Source: Jejuia sp049889775 (GTDB lineage: Bacteria > Bacteroidota > Bacteroidia > Flavobacteriales > Flavobacteriaceae). From it: a stretch of 64,000 nucleotides of DNA. Shown piece after piece: positions 27,901 through 35,628 of the stretch. The notes under the pieces were generated by a model that was not told the DNA's origin, ran no database searches, and saw only the letters and a list, made by a program, of their open reading frames with translations. The stretch covers positions 1 through 64,000 of the forward strand of contig JBMHCT010000013.1 of the NCBI GenBank assembly GCA_049889775.1, written 5' to 3'. Made by a program: the position numbers and the translations under genes. Within the stretch, counting starts at the first letter, position 1. The number at the start of each line of letters is the position of its first letter.

Positions 27901-29172
27901 TTCACTGCCAAATAGAAGTATTTTCCGGTTTGCTACTTTTACTTCCTCAATGGCAAATGTTTTTTTGATATCAGTATATTCTTTAAAACCAATGTAGTTC
28001 TGACTTTTATCTGAAGAAAGCATATTTAAGTTTCCTCCTTCTGTACCAACCCATAAATTGTCATTAGAATCCTCAAATAAGGCTCTAATTTTGTCATAAC
28101 TTAAACTACCCTTTTGTGTTGTGCTTTTTACATGATTAAAAGGTTTCCTCAACGGGTCATACTTATTTACTCCTCCACCATTAGTACCTATCCAAATTAA
28201 ACCAGTTTTATCTTTATATAAGGACTTTATAATATTTTTATTAATGGAATTTGGGCTTCTAGGGTCATAGCGATATTCTTTTTTAAATTCAATTTTAGGT
28301 GTAGCATAAAATTCATATAAACCATTTCCCGTTCCAGCCCAAATAGTTTTGTTACTTGCTAATAAATCTCCTATTGCTCCTGGTTTATGGCTATTCCACT
28401 CTTTTAAAAGTTTATACTTATTTTTAAGCTTTTTTAATCTAAAAAGACCATTATTACCCCCAAGAATAATATCGCCATTAACTTCACAAATACTTCTTAC
28501 GTTAAACGATTTATAGGTAACTCTCTTTAAAGACAAACTTTCAGTGGATTCACCTTCTACAACTTTAAATAAGCCATTTGTGGTTCCAAGCCACACATTG
28601 TTTTTACTATCTTCAAAAAAGTAATTACCCGACTTAAAATTGTTAATTGGACCTAAGTTTTGAAATTTAAGTTGAGAGAGATCATCTCCTACAAAGGCAA
28701 GATCAATTCCTTGTTTAGAAGCAACCCATAATCTGTTTTTAGAATCTAATAATACCTTAGAAATATTATCGTCGCTAATACTTGTTTCATTATTGGGGTT
28801 TTCTTTAAAGTGTAAAAACTCCTCTGTTTTCCTATCAAAATAATTAAGTCCATCTCCTGATGTTCCTATCCATAAATTACCTTCCTTATCACCATCAATG
28901 GTAAAAATAAGGTTACTATTAATACTTTTTGGATTGTTTGATTGTGGTAGGTAAGTTGTAAAATTATAGCCATCATATTTATTTAATCCGTCATGGGTAG
29001 CAAACCACATATAACCATCTTCATCTTGATATATACCATTCACATCGTTTTGAGACAAGCCATCATTAGTGCCAATTTGTTCAAAAACAACATTATTGGA
29101 ATAGCTTTGCGCTCCAGAAATATTAAAAATTAAAACAAAGAATAAAAGAATACTATAGCTAAGGCACCTCAT
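24973..29172 (-). CDS. Hybrid two-component system sensor/regulator (HTCS)
   Basis: 1399 residues combining sensor, kinase, receiver and transcription factor, the standard glycan sensor of Bacteroidota loci. Order: signal peptide (1-21); about 14 two-component propeller blades (for example YQDEDGYMWFATHDGLNKYD) to about 690; Y_Y_Y domain about 724-787; one transmembrane helix about 805-827; HisKA with phospho-acceptor His in THEFTTPLTLIQGPL (about 868); HATPase (DSGPGMSEEKV, then GMGIGLTFTKDLIELH); receiver about 1140-1260 (VVDDNEDIR, ITDVMMPIMDG); AraC-type DNA-binding domain about 1293-1399. The periplasmic propeller probably binds an oligosaccharide of the locus. It is transcribed towards the sulfatase genes from its own promoter. 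Confidence 0.96.
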   Translation of the reverse strand: MRCLSYSILLFFVLIFNISGAQSYSNNVVFEQIGTNDGLSQNDVNGIYQDEDGYMWFATHDGLNKYDGYNFTTYLPQSNNPKSINSNLIFTIDGDKEGNLWIGTSGDGLNYFDRKTEEFLHFKENPNNETSISDDNISKVLLDSKNRLWVASKQGIDLAFVGDDLSQLKFQNLGPINNFKSGNYFFEDSKNNVWLGTTNGLFKVVEGESTESLSLKRVTYKSFNVRSICEVNGDIILGGNNGLFRLKKLKNKYKLLKEWNSHKPGAIGDLLASNKTIWAGTGNGLYEFYATPKIEFKKEYRYDPRSPNSINKNIIKSLYKDKTGLIWIGTNGGGVNKYDPLRKPFNHVKSTTQKGSLSYDKIRALFEDSNDNLWVGTEGGNLNMLSSDKSQNYIGFKEYTDIKKTFAIEEVKVANRKILLFGSEAPHSISQLDITNPRNIFPSSRLDFSGISRSILKILNDDNNNLWIGTYDGGICRWLYDKESKQYQKDRLTSSERDILSVSNNIIRNILEDKKGNIWVATANGLSMLTNEEKVKENPKFKIFKHVAADNKSISHNYILELYESKAGDLWIGTFGGGLNKFIPASQKSEAKFLSYQEKDGLSNNVVKGILEDDYGNLWISTNKGISKFNPENETFKNYDANDGLQDNEFQELARLKRKNGDLLFGGVNGFNVFNPNEIKDNPIEGETVITGLSIFNKSVNVGDEVNNRVLLSEPISKSKYIELKYVENSFALDFAGLHFSAPNKNNYLYMLEGFDKDWIFANSEKRRATYTNLSPGTYTFKVRASNNDNIWDSSPAEIKITIAPPYYLTSFAFFIYFLLIVAALLLYRRFTLIKTSKKHKLELEHIESEKNDELQKAKLEFFTNITHEFTTPLTLIQGPLKYLQKKGDSLSLETKQEQYKLMEKNTDYLMRLISQLLDFRKINQGKMRLVMRNSNMVNFIKEVSEPFQFLARKQRIIFTIDSETTGKLSWFDHDAIEKIINNLLSNAFKFTPENGHINISIGYFDDIESSPSNKFSSYVQIKVKDSGPGMSEEKVKNIFERFFSEKNEDRKDAKGMGIGLTFTKDLIELHQGDINVKSKPNEGTSFTVKLPTEKRAYSNIPEIICKDASESDFHVRSSESDSMAISLNDDIVDKSLLGTSNDTPILLVVDDNEDIRTFIKQALKDKYIVYTAENGEEAVDILTNISPKIVITDVMMPIMDGIELCKHIKSKKETSHIPVVMLTAKLSQENEIIGLKTGADAYIRKPFDIELLELKLENILKHREELRKKFNLDITLQPKEITVTSVDERFLNQAIEIVEKHMMNTDFNVEMLVKEMGYSRTNLYKKFKEITGLSSSEFIRNIRLKRAVQLFEQSDLSVKEIMYMTGFNTSSYFAKCFKKQFGVKPSEYVRQNKTKIES

Positions 29173-29199
29173 TATTTTCGATTTTAGGGAAAACTACAT

Positions 29200-29207
29200 C
29201 AAAGATA
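29200..29207 (-). promoter_or_regulatory. Candidate -7 box of the hybrid sensor gene
   Basis: CAAAGATA on the plus strand reads TATCTTTG on the minus strand, a perfect TAnnTTTG box 28 bases upstream of the HTCS ATG. No TTG was found at the expected -33 distance, so the promoter may need an activator. Confidence 0.45.
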
Positions 29208-29269
29208 CCTATTTAAAAGAAATTACCCGCGGGTTTAATAAGTTGTAACAAGTATGGGGCCTTAATTTC

Positions 29270-29422
29270 TCAATCTAAGGCATTTTTAGTAACAAACCAT
29301 CGCCAACCAATAATGGCTAACTGCAGTTTTGTGGCTTTAGATAAATCTAAACCAATTTTGGAATAACTTGGAAGTATTATTTTGTTAATTCTGGCCAAAA
29401 GTTTAAAAACTTGCTGTTTCAC
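29270..29422 (-). CDS. Conserved 50-residue small protein (often labelled SsrA-binding protein in flavobacteria)
   Basis: The minus strand encodes, from a GTG at 29422, a basic 50-residue protein: KQQVFKLLARINKIILPSYS, then KIGLDLSKATKLQLAIIGWR, WFVTKNALD and stop. I recognise the pattern LPSYxKxGLDLxKAxKxQxAxIGWRxxVTxxALD as a widespread flavobacterial small protein that databases tend to call 'SsrA-binding protein'; it lacks the SmpB fold, so that name is unlikely to be right. It lies between the HTCS start and the BlaR1 gene, oriented with both. Function unknown. Confidence 0.65.
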   Translation of the reverse strand: MKQQVFKLLARINKIILPSYSKIGLDLSKATKLQLAIIGWRWFVTKNALD

Positions 29423-29857
29423 TTTTTTAGTATTTAAACAAAAATAGTAAAACTTATTCTAGACTAAGTTTTACATTTTTTTGGAAAAAGGACTAAATAA
29501 TAGCTGATATAATAAGTATTACAACATCAACTACAAATTTGGCAAGGGTCATCATATTTTAAGTGGTTTTAAGGTTAACTATTATCAATGTTTTTTCAAT
29601 ATATAGTTAGGGTGAATACCCGTCAAGTAATTTGCTTAAAATCGATGAAATTGAATATAGAATTGTAAGTAAAAAAATTAATTTAGTTTTAATATTAATG
29701 TGACTTACTTAATTTAAGTTTTTATTTTAAACTAAATAAGTGAAAAATGATTATAGAACTAAATAATTATAGGGGTATTTTGAAGCACTTTTTTAAAAAC
29801 AAGGCCGTTTTTATTGTGAAAACTTGGTTTTTGCTAATATTCATCTTTTCCAATGAA
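29423..29857. other. Intergenic stretch without recognised genes
   Basis: About 430 very AT-rich bases upstream of the small protein gene. One inverted repeat, AAACTTA/TAAGTTT near 29449-29471, is visible. I see no coding frame with a recognisable product, no tRNA and no repeat shared with other parts of the window. Confidence 0.5.
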
Positions 29858-29883
29858 AAAAAAGACACTCCAATGAGTGTCTT
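29858..29883 (-). terminator. Terminator of the blaI-blaR1 operon
   Basis: A 9-bp perfect stem (AAGACACTC 29862-29870, GAGTGTCTT 29875-29883) with a 4-base loop. On the minus strand it is followed by an uninterrupted T-tract. It lies 28 bases beyond the BlaR1 stop. Confidence 0.85.
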
Positions 29884-29910
29884 AATTAGGTAGCCAATAA
29901 CCTTTAATTT

Positions 29911-31905
29911 TTATTTTGATGTTGTAATTTCGATAACTCCTTCTTTGCCTTTTTCGCCATATTTTTCGATGGCCGATTTTCCTTTAAGTACTTTAACATG
30001 AGTTATATCTTCAGGTTTTAATTTCTTCATTTTCTTTTTTGATGATTCTTTCCCATCAATGAAAATTAAAGCTTTATTGTTTTTGAGTTTGAATTTAGCA
30101 TTGCCTTTCAAGTCCGTTGTTTCATTTTCCTCCTCTATTATTATCGAGTTCTTTTCACTCTGATTATTCATCTCCAAAACCAGCGGCTTCTTAGTTGAAA
30201 TTAATACCACACCATCCTTGGCTCTGTCTCCAAAAATTGCAGTTCCACTTTCTCCTTTTAAAACGCTAATGCTTTCTATCTCTTCTGGAGATATATCGTC
30301 CATTTTAGACCTTTTTAATTCCTTTCCATTAACTATTAATAAAGGTTCAGAGCCATCCTCTACATCTCTGATAATAATTTTGCTTTTTGTTTTTTTAAAT
30401 TTTAGATCTTTTTTATCAATAATACTATCTCCCTGACGGAAAATAAGAACATCATTTTCTTTATGATTTTTATCTTGTTCTCTAATAATGATAACATCTT
30501 CTTCAACCTCCTTATCTTCTCCATTTTCATCCTTAATAACTTCTGTAATCACTTCAATTACTTTGTTTTTATCGCTAGAGAGAATGAACTTATTAGTCGC
30601 CTCGGTATTTCCTATGGAAACAGAACCTTTAGAATCATATTTTATCATTATAGGCTGTATAGCATCAGTATTACTTATACTATAATTGGCGTTTGAACTT
30701 TTTGTGCTAGCTTCAATTTTTATGGCAATAATAGCACCATCATCATTTCTCTTTAAACCGCTAAATTTTAATGTTAGTCCATTTTCTTTTTGAGATGTAA
30801 CCAAATCATCTAACTCCGTATCCGAGGTGTTTTTTGTTACAATTATAACTTCTCCATTGTTTTGCTTAGAAATAGCTTCGACTTGTTTTACTGAAGGTAT
30901 TTCACCTTTACTTGTAGTTTTAGAAAATGATGTTTTATGACTTGAATTGGTTATCTTTTGACGCTTTGACGAGTTAGTTTCAGTTATAAAGGGAACAGTT
31001 TCTTCAATAAGATCTAACTCTGGTGTTACATAAGTTACCGCTGATTCTTTGTAGATATAACGTTCTTCAGTATTGAAACTCATTAAAAACAACCCTAAAA
31101 ATGGAAGAATAAGTAAAAATTTAAGTTGACTTGTTTTTTTTGATTTTGATTTGTGTAACATAACGATTCGTTTTTTGATTAATGAATTATAAAAAGTATT
31201 ACCTAAAACCAATTGTTGATGAGCAATGCCTGTTTTAAGTAAGGTATATTGATATGTTTTTTTACAGCTAGTAGTGCTTACGGCAGATTTATCGGCTAAA
31301 AATTCTAAATTTTGTTTTAAACTTTTGCTATAAAACCAAATAATGGGGTTAAACCAAAAAACAATACAAGCTATTTGGGTAAGTAAAACATCAAATGAAT
31401 GATTTTGATCGGCATGTGCTTTTTCATGCGTAATTACCTGATCTAGTTCTATTTTGCTAAATGTGTTAGGGTTGTAAACTATCCAGTTGAAAAAAGAGAA
31501 GGGGGGCACCTTTTCTGGTGTTGTTACATAAATAAAGTTCCCATAACGTTCTTTTTTATTCCTAACTATAATTTTAACTAAAGCTACTAATTGTAATATG
31601 AATCTAGTAAAGCAAACCACAACACCACATAAATATGCAAACATTAAGTAATCGTTCAAGCTTAAAGCAGGTGCTGTTTCTTCAATTATTTGCGCACTAT
31701 TCATATCAATAACAAAACTAGACATGTCTATGGCTGCACGTTCCACATATATTGGAATAACTACAAGAGGAACGAGAAAGGTTAACAATAAGCCCAAAAT
31801 TAAATAGATTCTATTAGCGCTATAAAAGGTATCTTTTCTTAAAAACAGTAAGTAGAACAGATAAAATATAGCAATAATCCCAGATGCTTTCAATAAGTAA
31901 TCCAT
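29911..31905 (-). CDS. BlaR1-family M56 metallopeptidase sensor with C-terminal TonB-plug-like repeats
   Basis: 664 residues. The N-terminal part has four membrane segments (about 4-21, 35-55, 86-112, and 265-280) and the zinc peptidase motif HEKAH (160-164) in a cytoplasmic loop, as in BlaR1/MecR1, which cleave their partner repressor when triggered. Instead of a penicillin-binding sensor, the periplasmic part carries long acidic segments and two copies of a plug-like motif: SISVLKGESGTAIFGDRAKD with VVLISTKK, and HVKVLKGKSAIEKYGEKGKE with VIEITTSK at the C-terminus. This architecture occurs in Bacteroidota and might couple to TonB-dependent receptors. Two bases separate it from blaI upstream, so they are co-transcribed. 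The inducing signal is unknown. Confidence 0.85.
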   Translation of the reverse strand: MDYLLKASGIIAIFYLFYLLFLRKDTFYSANRIYLILGLLLTFLVPLVVIPIYVERAAIDMSSFVIDMNSAQIIEETAPALSLNDYLMFAYLCGVVVCFTRFILQLVALVKIIVRNKKERYGNFIYVTTPEKVPPFSFFNWIVYNPNTFSKIELDQVITHEKAHADQNHSFDVLLTQIACIVFWFNPIIWFYSKSLKQNLEFLADKSAVSTTSCKKTYQYTLLKTGIAHQQLVLGNTFYNSLIKKRIVMLHKSKSKKTSQLKFLLILPFLGLFLMSFNTEERYIYKESAVTYVTPELDLIEETVPFITETNSSKRQKITNSSHKTSFSKTTSKGEIPSVKQVEAISKQNNGEVIIVTKNTSDTELDDLVTSQKENGLTLKFSGLKRNDDGAIIAIKIEASTKSSNANYSISNTDAIQPIMIKYDSKGSVSIGNTEATNKFILSSDKNKVIEVITEVIKDENGEDKEVEEDVIIIREQDKNHKENDVLIFRQGDSIIDKKDLKFKKTKSKIIIRDVEDGSEPLLIVNGKELKRSKMDDISPEEIESISVLKGESGTAIFGDRAKDGVVLISTKKPLVLEMNNQSEKNSIIIEEENETTDLKGNAKFKLKNNKALIFIDGKESSKKKMKKLKPEDITHVKVLKGKSAIEKYGEKGKEGVIEITTSK

Positions 31906-31907
31906 AG

Positions 31908-32267
31908 TTATTTTTTCTTTTCAATTATTGAAATAATCTCCTTTAAATCCTCTACGCTAATTTTATCTTCCTTGGCAAAAAACGAGACCACGTTTTTATA
32001 AGAATTGTTAAAATAGTTGTTGATAGCTGTCGTCATAAATCTCTTTCTATAATCTTCTTTATTGACTAAAGGGTAGTATTGGTGGGTTTTTCCAAAGGCG
32101 TTATAGCTTACGTAACCTTTATCCTCCAAATTCCTAATAATGGTAGAAAGTGTGTTGTAATGTGGTTTGTCCTCCTTTATTTCAGCAAGCACATCTTTAA
32201 CAAAAGCCTTTTTAAGCTTCCATAAAATGTGCATAATTTCTTCTTCTTTGTTTGTTAGTTTTTCCAT
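31908..32267 (-). CDS. BlaI/MecI-family transcriptional repressor
   Basis: About 119 residues. A winged-helix DNA-binding domain (LTNKEEEIMHILWKLKKAFV, HYNTLSTIIRNLEDKGYVSY) and a C-terminal dimerisation helix are the whole protein, as usual for the family. The frame is open from an ATG at 32291, but the ATG at 32267 (MEKLTNKEEE) fits homologues and leaves space for a leader downstream of the -7 box at 32285-32292. The repressor is expected to bind the double dyad upstream and to be cleaved by the adjacent M56 peptidase. Confidence 0.93.
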   Translation of the reverse strand: MEKLTNKEEEIMHILWKLKKAFVKDVLAEIKEDKPHYNTLSTIIRNLEDKGYVSYNAFGKTHQYYPLVNKEDYRKRFMTTAINNYFNNSYKNVVSFFAKEDKISVEDLKEIISIIEKKK

Positions 32268-32284
32268 TACATTATATTTCAATA

Positions 32285-32329
32285 CAAACATATAACTATT
32301 TTTATAGTTATAAAACTATTTTAATAGTT
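32285..32329 (-). promoter_or_regulatory. blaI promoter with two tandem palindromic operators
   Basis: A perfect -7 box (TATGTTTG on the minus strand, 32292-32285) lies 18 bases from the blaI ATG. Just upstream come two perfect dyads: ATAACTAT-TTTT-ATAGTTAT (32292-32311) and AACTATT-TT-AATAGTT (32314-32329). They share the half-site AACTAT and their centres are exactly 20 bases apart, about two helical turns, typical of cooperative dimer binding. The first dyad abuts the -7 box, so binding would block transcription. Confidence 0.8.
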
Positions 32330-32507
32330 ATTTAACGAAAAAATTAGTTGACATCCGAATTTAAAGACTAAAATCTTTGAATATGCTATCGTTCAAAACT
32401 GTTTTTTGATTTTGATTTTTACTTTTTCCTAAACTACGAGTTGAATAAGGTATATCACTTCAATATAAATCTTGAATCTTAGTAGTATATTCGCAAAAAA
32501 TTAAAGT

Positions 32508-33452
32508 ATGAGTATCCTTTGGGTAATTCTTGGTTTTATTTTATTGGTAATAGGAGGTGAGTATTTAGTGCGTTCTTCAGTAGCATTGTCCTTTAAATTT
32601 AATATCTCTAAGATGGTCATTGGTATGACGGTGGTATCTTTTGCTACCTCGGCTCCAGAGCTTTTGGTGAGTTTGCAAGCGGCATTGTCTGGTTCTCCAG
32701 CAATAGCTATTAATAATGTTTTGGGGTCAAATATTGCAAATATTGGTCTGGTACTTGGAGTTACAGCTTTAGTTGGACCAATAATAGTAGATAAATCATT
32801 TTACAAGTTGAATTGGCCTGTAATGATGCTATTCTCAATTGCATTTTACTTTTTCCTTAAAAATGACAATATATTAACTGGATTTGAAGGTGGAAGCCTA
32901 TTTCTCGGGTTAATCATTTTCTTAGTTATTCTTATTCGCAATGCAAAAAAAGATGTGGTGATTGAAGAGGTAGATGAAACATTAGCCAAGGTTTCTAATT
33001 TTAAAATAGCGATTTGGCTAGGTATTGGGGCTGCAGCCCTGTATTTTGGTAGTGAATGGTTGGTAGAAGGGTCTAAAGAGATAGCGCGCTCCGTAGGCGT
33101 AAGCGAAGCAGTTATTGGGGTGTCACTTATTGCTATTGGTACTAGCGTTCCAGAACTAGCTGCATCGGTTATTGCAGCTGCAAAGCAAGAAAAAGCTATT
33201 TCTTTGGGTAATTTAATAGGTTCAAATATTTTTAATATCGCTTCTGTTCTTGGGCTAACATCTCTTATAAAACCAATTGCAGTAACAGAACCTCAAATTT
33301 TATCTAGCGATATGTTTTGGATGTTGGGTTTTGCTACAGTATTGCTGCCTATCATTTTTATACCTAAACAGATGCAAATAAGCCGATTTAAAGGCTTTTT
33401 CTTGGTGCTGGCATATGGTATTTTTATGGTATTTGTGTTTTCGAACAAGTAA
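32508..33452 (+). CDS. Calcium/sodium antiporter (CaxA/YrbG family)
   Basis: Inner-membrane cation exchanger of 314 residues with about ten hydrophobic segments. The two inverted alpha-repeats carry the family signatures FATSAPELLVSLQAALSG (near 45-62) followed by NNVLGSNIANIGLVLG, and IGTSVPELAASVIAAAK (near 207-223) followed by GNLIGSNIFNIASVLG. An acidic cytoplasmic loop lies in the middle. It is a single gene with no obvious functional link to its neighbours; the ATG at 32508 is well placed. A box TATATTCG lies shortly upstream, but the promoter is not convincing. Confidence 0.93.
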   Translation: MSILWVILGFILLVIGGEYLVRSSVALSFKFNISKMVIGMTVVSFATSAPELLVSLQAALSGSPAIAINNVLGSNIANIGLVLGVTALVGPIIVDKSFYKLNWPVMMLFSIAFYFFLKNDNILTGFEGGSLFLGLIIFLVILIRNAKKDVVIEEVDETLAKVSNFKIAIWLGIGAAALYFGSEWLVEGSKEIARSVGVSEAVIGVSLIAIGTSVPELAASVIAAAKQEKAISLGNLIGSNIFNIASVLGLTSLIKPIAVTEPQILSSDMFWMLGFATVLLPIIFIPKQMQISRFKGFFLVLAYGIFMVFVFSNK

Positions 33453-33522
33453 GTTAATTACCCTTATTTCATTAAAAAATGAAAGGATTGAAAACCATCT
33501 CATGACTTATTTACAATTTATT

Positions 33523-34260
33523 ATGAAGTACTTTTTTTTAATTATACTACTTTGTATTTTTAGTTGTAAAGAATCACCTAAAGCACTAACCGCTCAAGAA
33601 ATTATTGATAATACTATAGAAGTACATTGTGGCGGCAACTGCGAAAATGCAACAATGATATTTGCCTTTAGAGGTAAAAGTTATAAGTCCATTAAAAATA
33701 AGGGGCTCTACCATTACGAGCGTATTCAAAGAAAAGGTGATACTCTTATACGGGATATTCTAAGCAACAATGGTTTTCAAAGGTTTATAAACGATTCCTT
33801 ATTTGAAATTCCAAACGCAATAGCTACTAAATATGCAAATAGCGTCAACAGTGTGCATTATTTTGCGCAGTTACCTTATGGACTAAATGCGGCGGCTGTA
33901 AAGAAGGTGCTTTTTGGGGAATCTGAAATAAAAGGAAAACTATATTACAAAATAGGTGTTAGTTTTAACGAAGAGGGTGGAGGTACAGACTTTGAAGATA
34001 AATTTGTGTATTGGATTTCTAAAGATGATTTTTCAATGGATTATTTGGCTTATAGTTATGCAGTTAATGGCGGAGGTATTCGGTTTAGAGAAGCTTATAA
34101 TAAAAGAATTGTAAATGGGATAACGTTTCTTGATTATAATAATTATAAACCCGATAGTTTAAATATAGATCTTACTGATTTGGATGATTTATTTATAGCA
34201 AAGAAACTTAAACTGATCTCTAAAATTGAACTCGATAATGTTCAAGTTCATATAAACTAG
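33523..34260 (+). CDS. Lipoprotein of unknown function (DUF6503-like)
   Basis: About 245 residues from the ATG at 33523, chosen because it gives a compact lipoprotein signal (MKYFFLIILLCIFSCKES, lipidated Cys15); the open frame extends upstream into the antiporter gene, and an ATG at 33502 is a possible alternative. The mature part is rich in beta-strand-forming residues (RGKSYKSIKNKGLYHYER, YKIGVSFNEEGGG, YWISKDDFSMDYLAYSY), suggesting a lipocalin- or LolA-like barrel. I associate it with the DUF6503 group of flavobacterial lipoproteins. No function is known. It is followed by a bidirectional terminator shared with purA. Confidence 0.75.
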   Translation: MKYFFLIILLCIFSCKESPKALTAQEIIDNTIEVHCGGNCENATMIFAFRGKSYKSIKNKGLYHYERIQRKGDTLIRDILSNNGFQRFINDSLFEIPNAIATKYANSVNSVHYFAQLPYGLNAAAVKKVLFGESEIKGKLYYKIGVSFNEEGGGTDFEDKFVYWISKDDFSMDYLAYSYAVNGGGIRFREAYNKRIVNGITFLDYNNYKPDSLNIDLTDLDDLFIAKKLKLISKIELDNVQVHIN

Positions 34261-34276
34261 TTCAAATGAACGGAAT

Positions 34277-34305
34277 AAAAAAAGCTGCTACTCTCAGCTT
34301 TTTAT
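34277..34305. terminator. Bidirectional terminator between the lipoprotein gene and purA
   Basis: AAAAAGCTG (34279-34287) pairs with CAGCTTTTT (34295-34303) around a 7-base loop, with an A-tract on one side and a T-tract on the other, so it serves both convergent genes. Confidence 0.85.
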
Positions 34306-34320
34306 TTATAAATTCAATTT

Positions 34321-35595
34321 TTAATTCCTAAAAATAGTCTGTTTTCTATCCGGTCCTACTGAAACTATAGTAATTGGAATTTCAAGCTCTTTTTCCAAGA
34401 ATGCGATATATTCATTTAATGCTGCTGGTAATTCTGAAGCATCAGACATCTTAGTTAAATCTTCACTCCAACCGTTAAATTCAGTGTAAATAGGAGATAC
34501 ATTTTCTTCTTCTATATTGTAAGGTAAATGTTTAATGGTTTCTCCTTTATAATTATAAGCTGTACAAACTTTAAGTGTTTTAAATCCTGAAAGCACATCA
34601 CCTTTCATCATCATCAATTGCGTTACACCGTTAACTTGACACGCATATTTTAAGGCCACTAAATCTAACCAACCACAACGTCTTGGTCTTCCTGTAGTTG
34701 CTCCAAATTCATGGCCAACTTTTGCCATTGTAGCACCGTCTTCATCGAATAATTCCGTTGGGAAAGGGCCAGAACCTACTCTGGTAGTATAAGCCTTAAA
34801 AATCCCAAAAACATCACCTATTTGGTTTGGTGCAACACCTAAACCTGTACAAGCGCCAGCTGCTGTTGTATTACTTGATGTAACAAAAGGATAGGTTCCA
34901 AAATCAATATCCAATAAAGAACCTTGAGCACCTTCGGCTAAAATAGATTTTCCACTTTTTTGAGCTTGATAAACATACTCTTCAGAATCAATAAACGTCA
35001 AGGATTTTAAAACTTCTATAGCTTCACAAAACTCAGTTTCTAATTCTTCCAAATTATATTCAATTTTCGCATCGTAGTAATCAATCATAGAAACGTGCTT
35101 ATTTGTCAAAGCTTCATAACGCTCTTTCCAATCTGCAAGTTCTAGATCCCCAACACGAATCCCATTTCTGCCAGTTTTATCCATGTATGTTGGCCCTATA
35201 CCTTTTAATGTAGAACCAATTTTTGCTTTTCCTTTAGAGGCTTCACTAGCGGCATCCAACAATCTATGCGTTGGCAATATAATGTGTGCTTTTCTTGATA
35301 TCAACAAGGACTTTCTGTAATCAATATCTTGTTCAGCTAATTTGTCTAATTCCTTTTTAAAGATAACAGGGTCTATAACAACACCGTTTCCTACTAAATT
35401 AATTGCATCATCATGAAAAATTCCAGATGGAATGGTATGCAATACATGCTTTTTTCCATTAAAAACCAAAGTGTGTCCAGCATTGGGACCACCTTGAAAA
35501 CGTGCAATAATATTATAGTTTTTTGTTAATACGTCAACAATTTTTCCTTTGCCTTCGTCTCCCCATTGTAATCCTAGTAGTAAATCTACCGCCAT
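34321..35595 (-). CDS. purA: Adenylosuccinate synthetase
   Basis: Joins IMP and aspartate using GTP, the first step from IMP to AMP; cytoplasmic homodimer. 424 residues, standard length. Signatures: P-loop-like GLQWGDEGKGK at the N-terminus, GGPNAGHTLVFNGKK, GSTLKGIGPTYMDKTGRNG, AEGAQGSLLDIDFGTYPFVTSSN, TTGRPRRCGWLDL, and the C-terminal SVGPDRKQTI. It ends the minus-strand run rdgB-spoT-fur-purA. Its start is 31 bases from the fur stop, across a short tandem repeat. Clear assignment. Confidence 0.98.
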   Translation of the reverse strand: MAVDLLLGLQWGDEGKGKIVDVLTKNYNIIARFQGGPNAGHTLVFNGKKHVLHTIPSGIFHDDAINLVGNGVVIDPVIFKKELDKLAEQDIDYRKSLLISRKAHIILPTHRLLDAASEASKGKAKIGSTLKGIGPTYMDKTGRNGIRVGDLELADWKERYEALTNKHVSMIDYYDAKIEYNLEELETEFCEAIEVLKSLTFIDSEEYVYQAQKSGKSILAEGAQGSLLDIDFGTYPFVTSSNTTAAGACTGLGVAPNQIGDVFGIFKAYTTRVGSGPFPTELFDEDGATMAKVGHEFGATTGRPRRCGWLDLVALKYACQVNGVTQLMMMKGDVLSGFKTLKVCTAYNYKGETIKHLPYNIEEENVSPIYTEFNGWSEDLTKMSDASELPAALNEYIAFLEKELEIPITIVSVGPDRKQTIFRN

Positions 35596-35598
35596 CTT

Positions 35599-35628
35599 AA
35601 AAGTAAATTAGTTAAAAGTGAATTAGTT
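35599..35628. repeat. Tandem 15-mer duplication between fur and purA
   Basis: AAAAGT[A/G]AATTAGTT occurs twice in a row, filling the intergenic gap and overlapping the fur stop codon. It looks like a slippage duplication and may affect spacing between the two genes. Confidence 0.7.

Noticed and set aside
29270..29422. SmpB (SsrA-binding protein)
   Set aside because: The protein is 50 residues long and lacks the SmpB fold; the database name for this family appears to be a propagated error.
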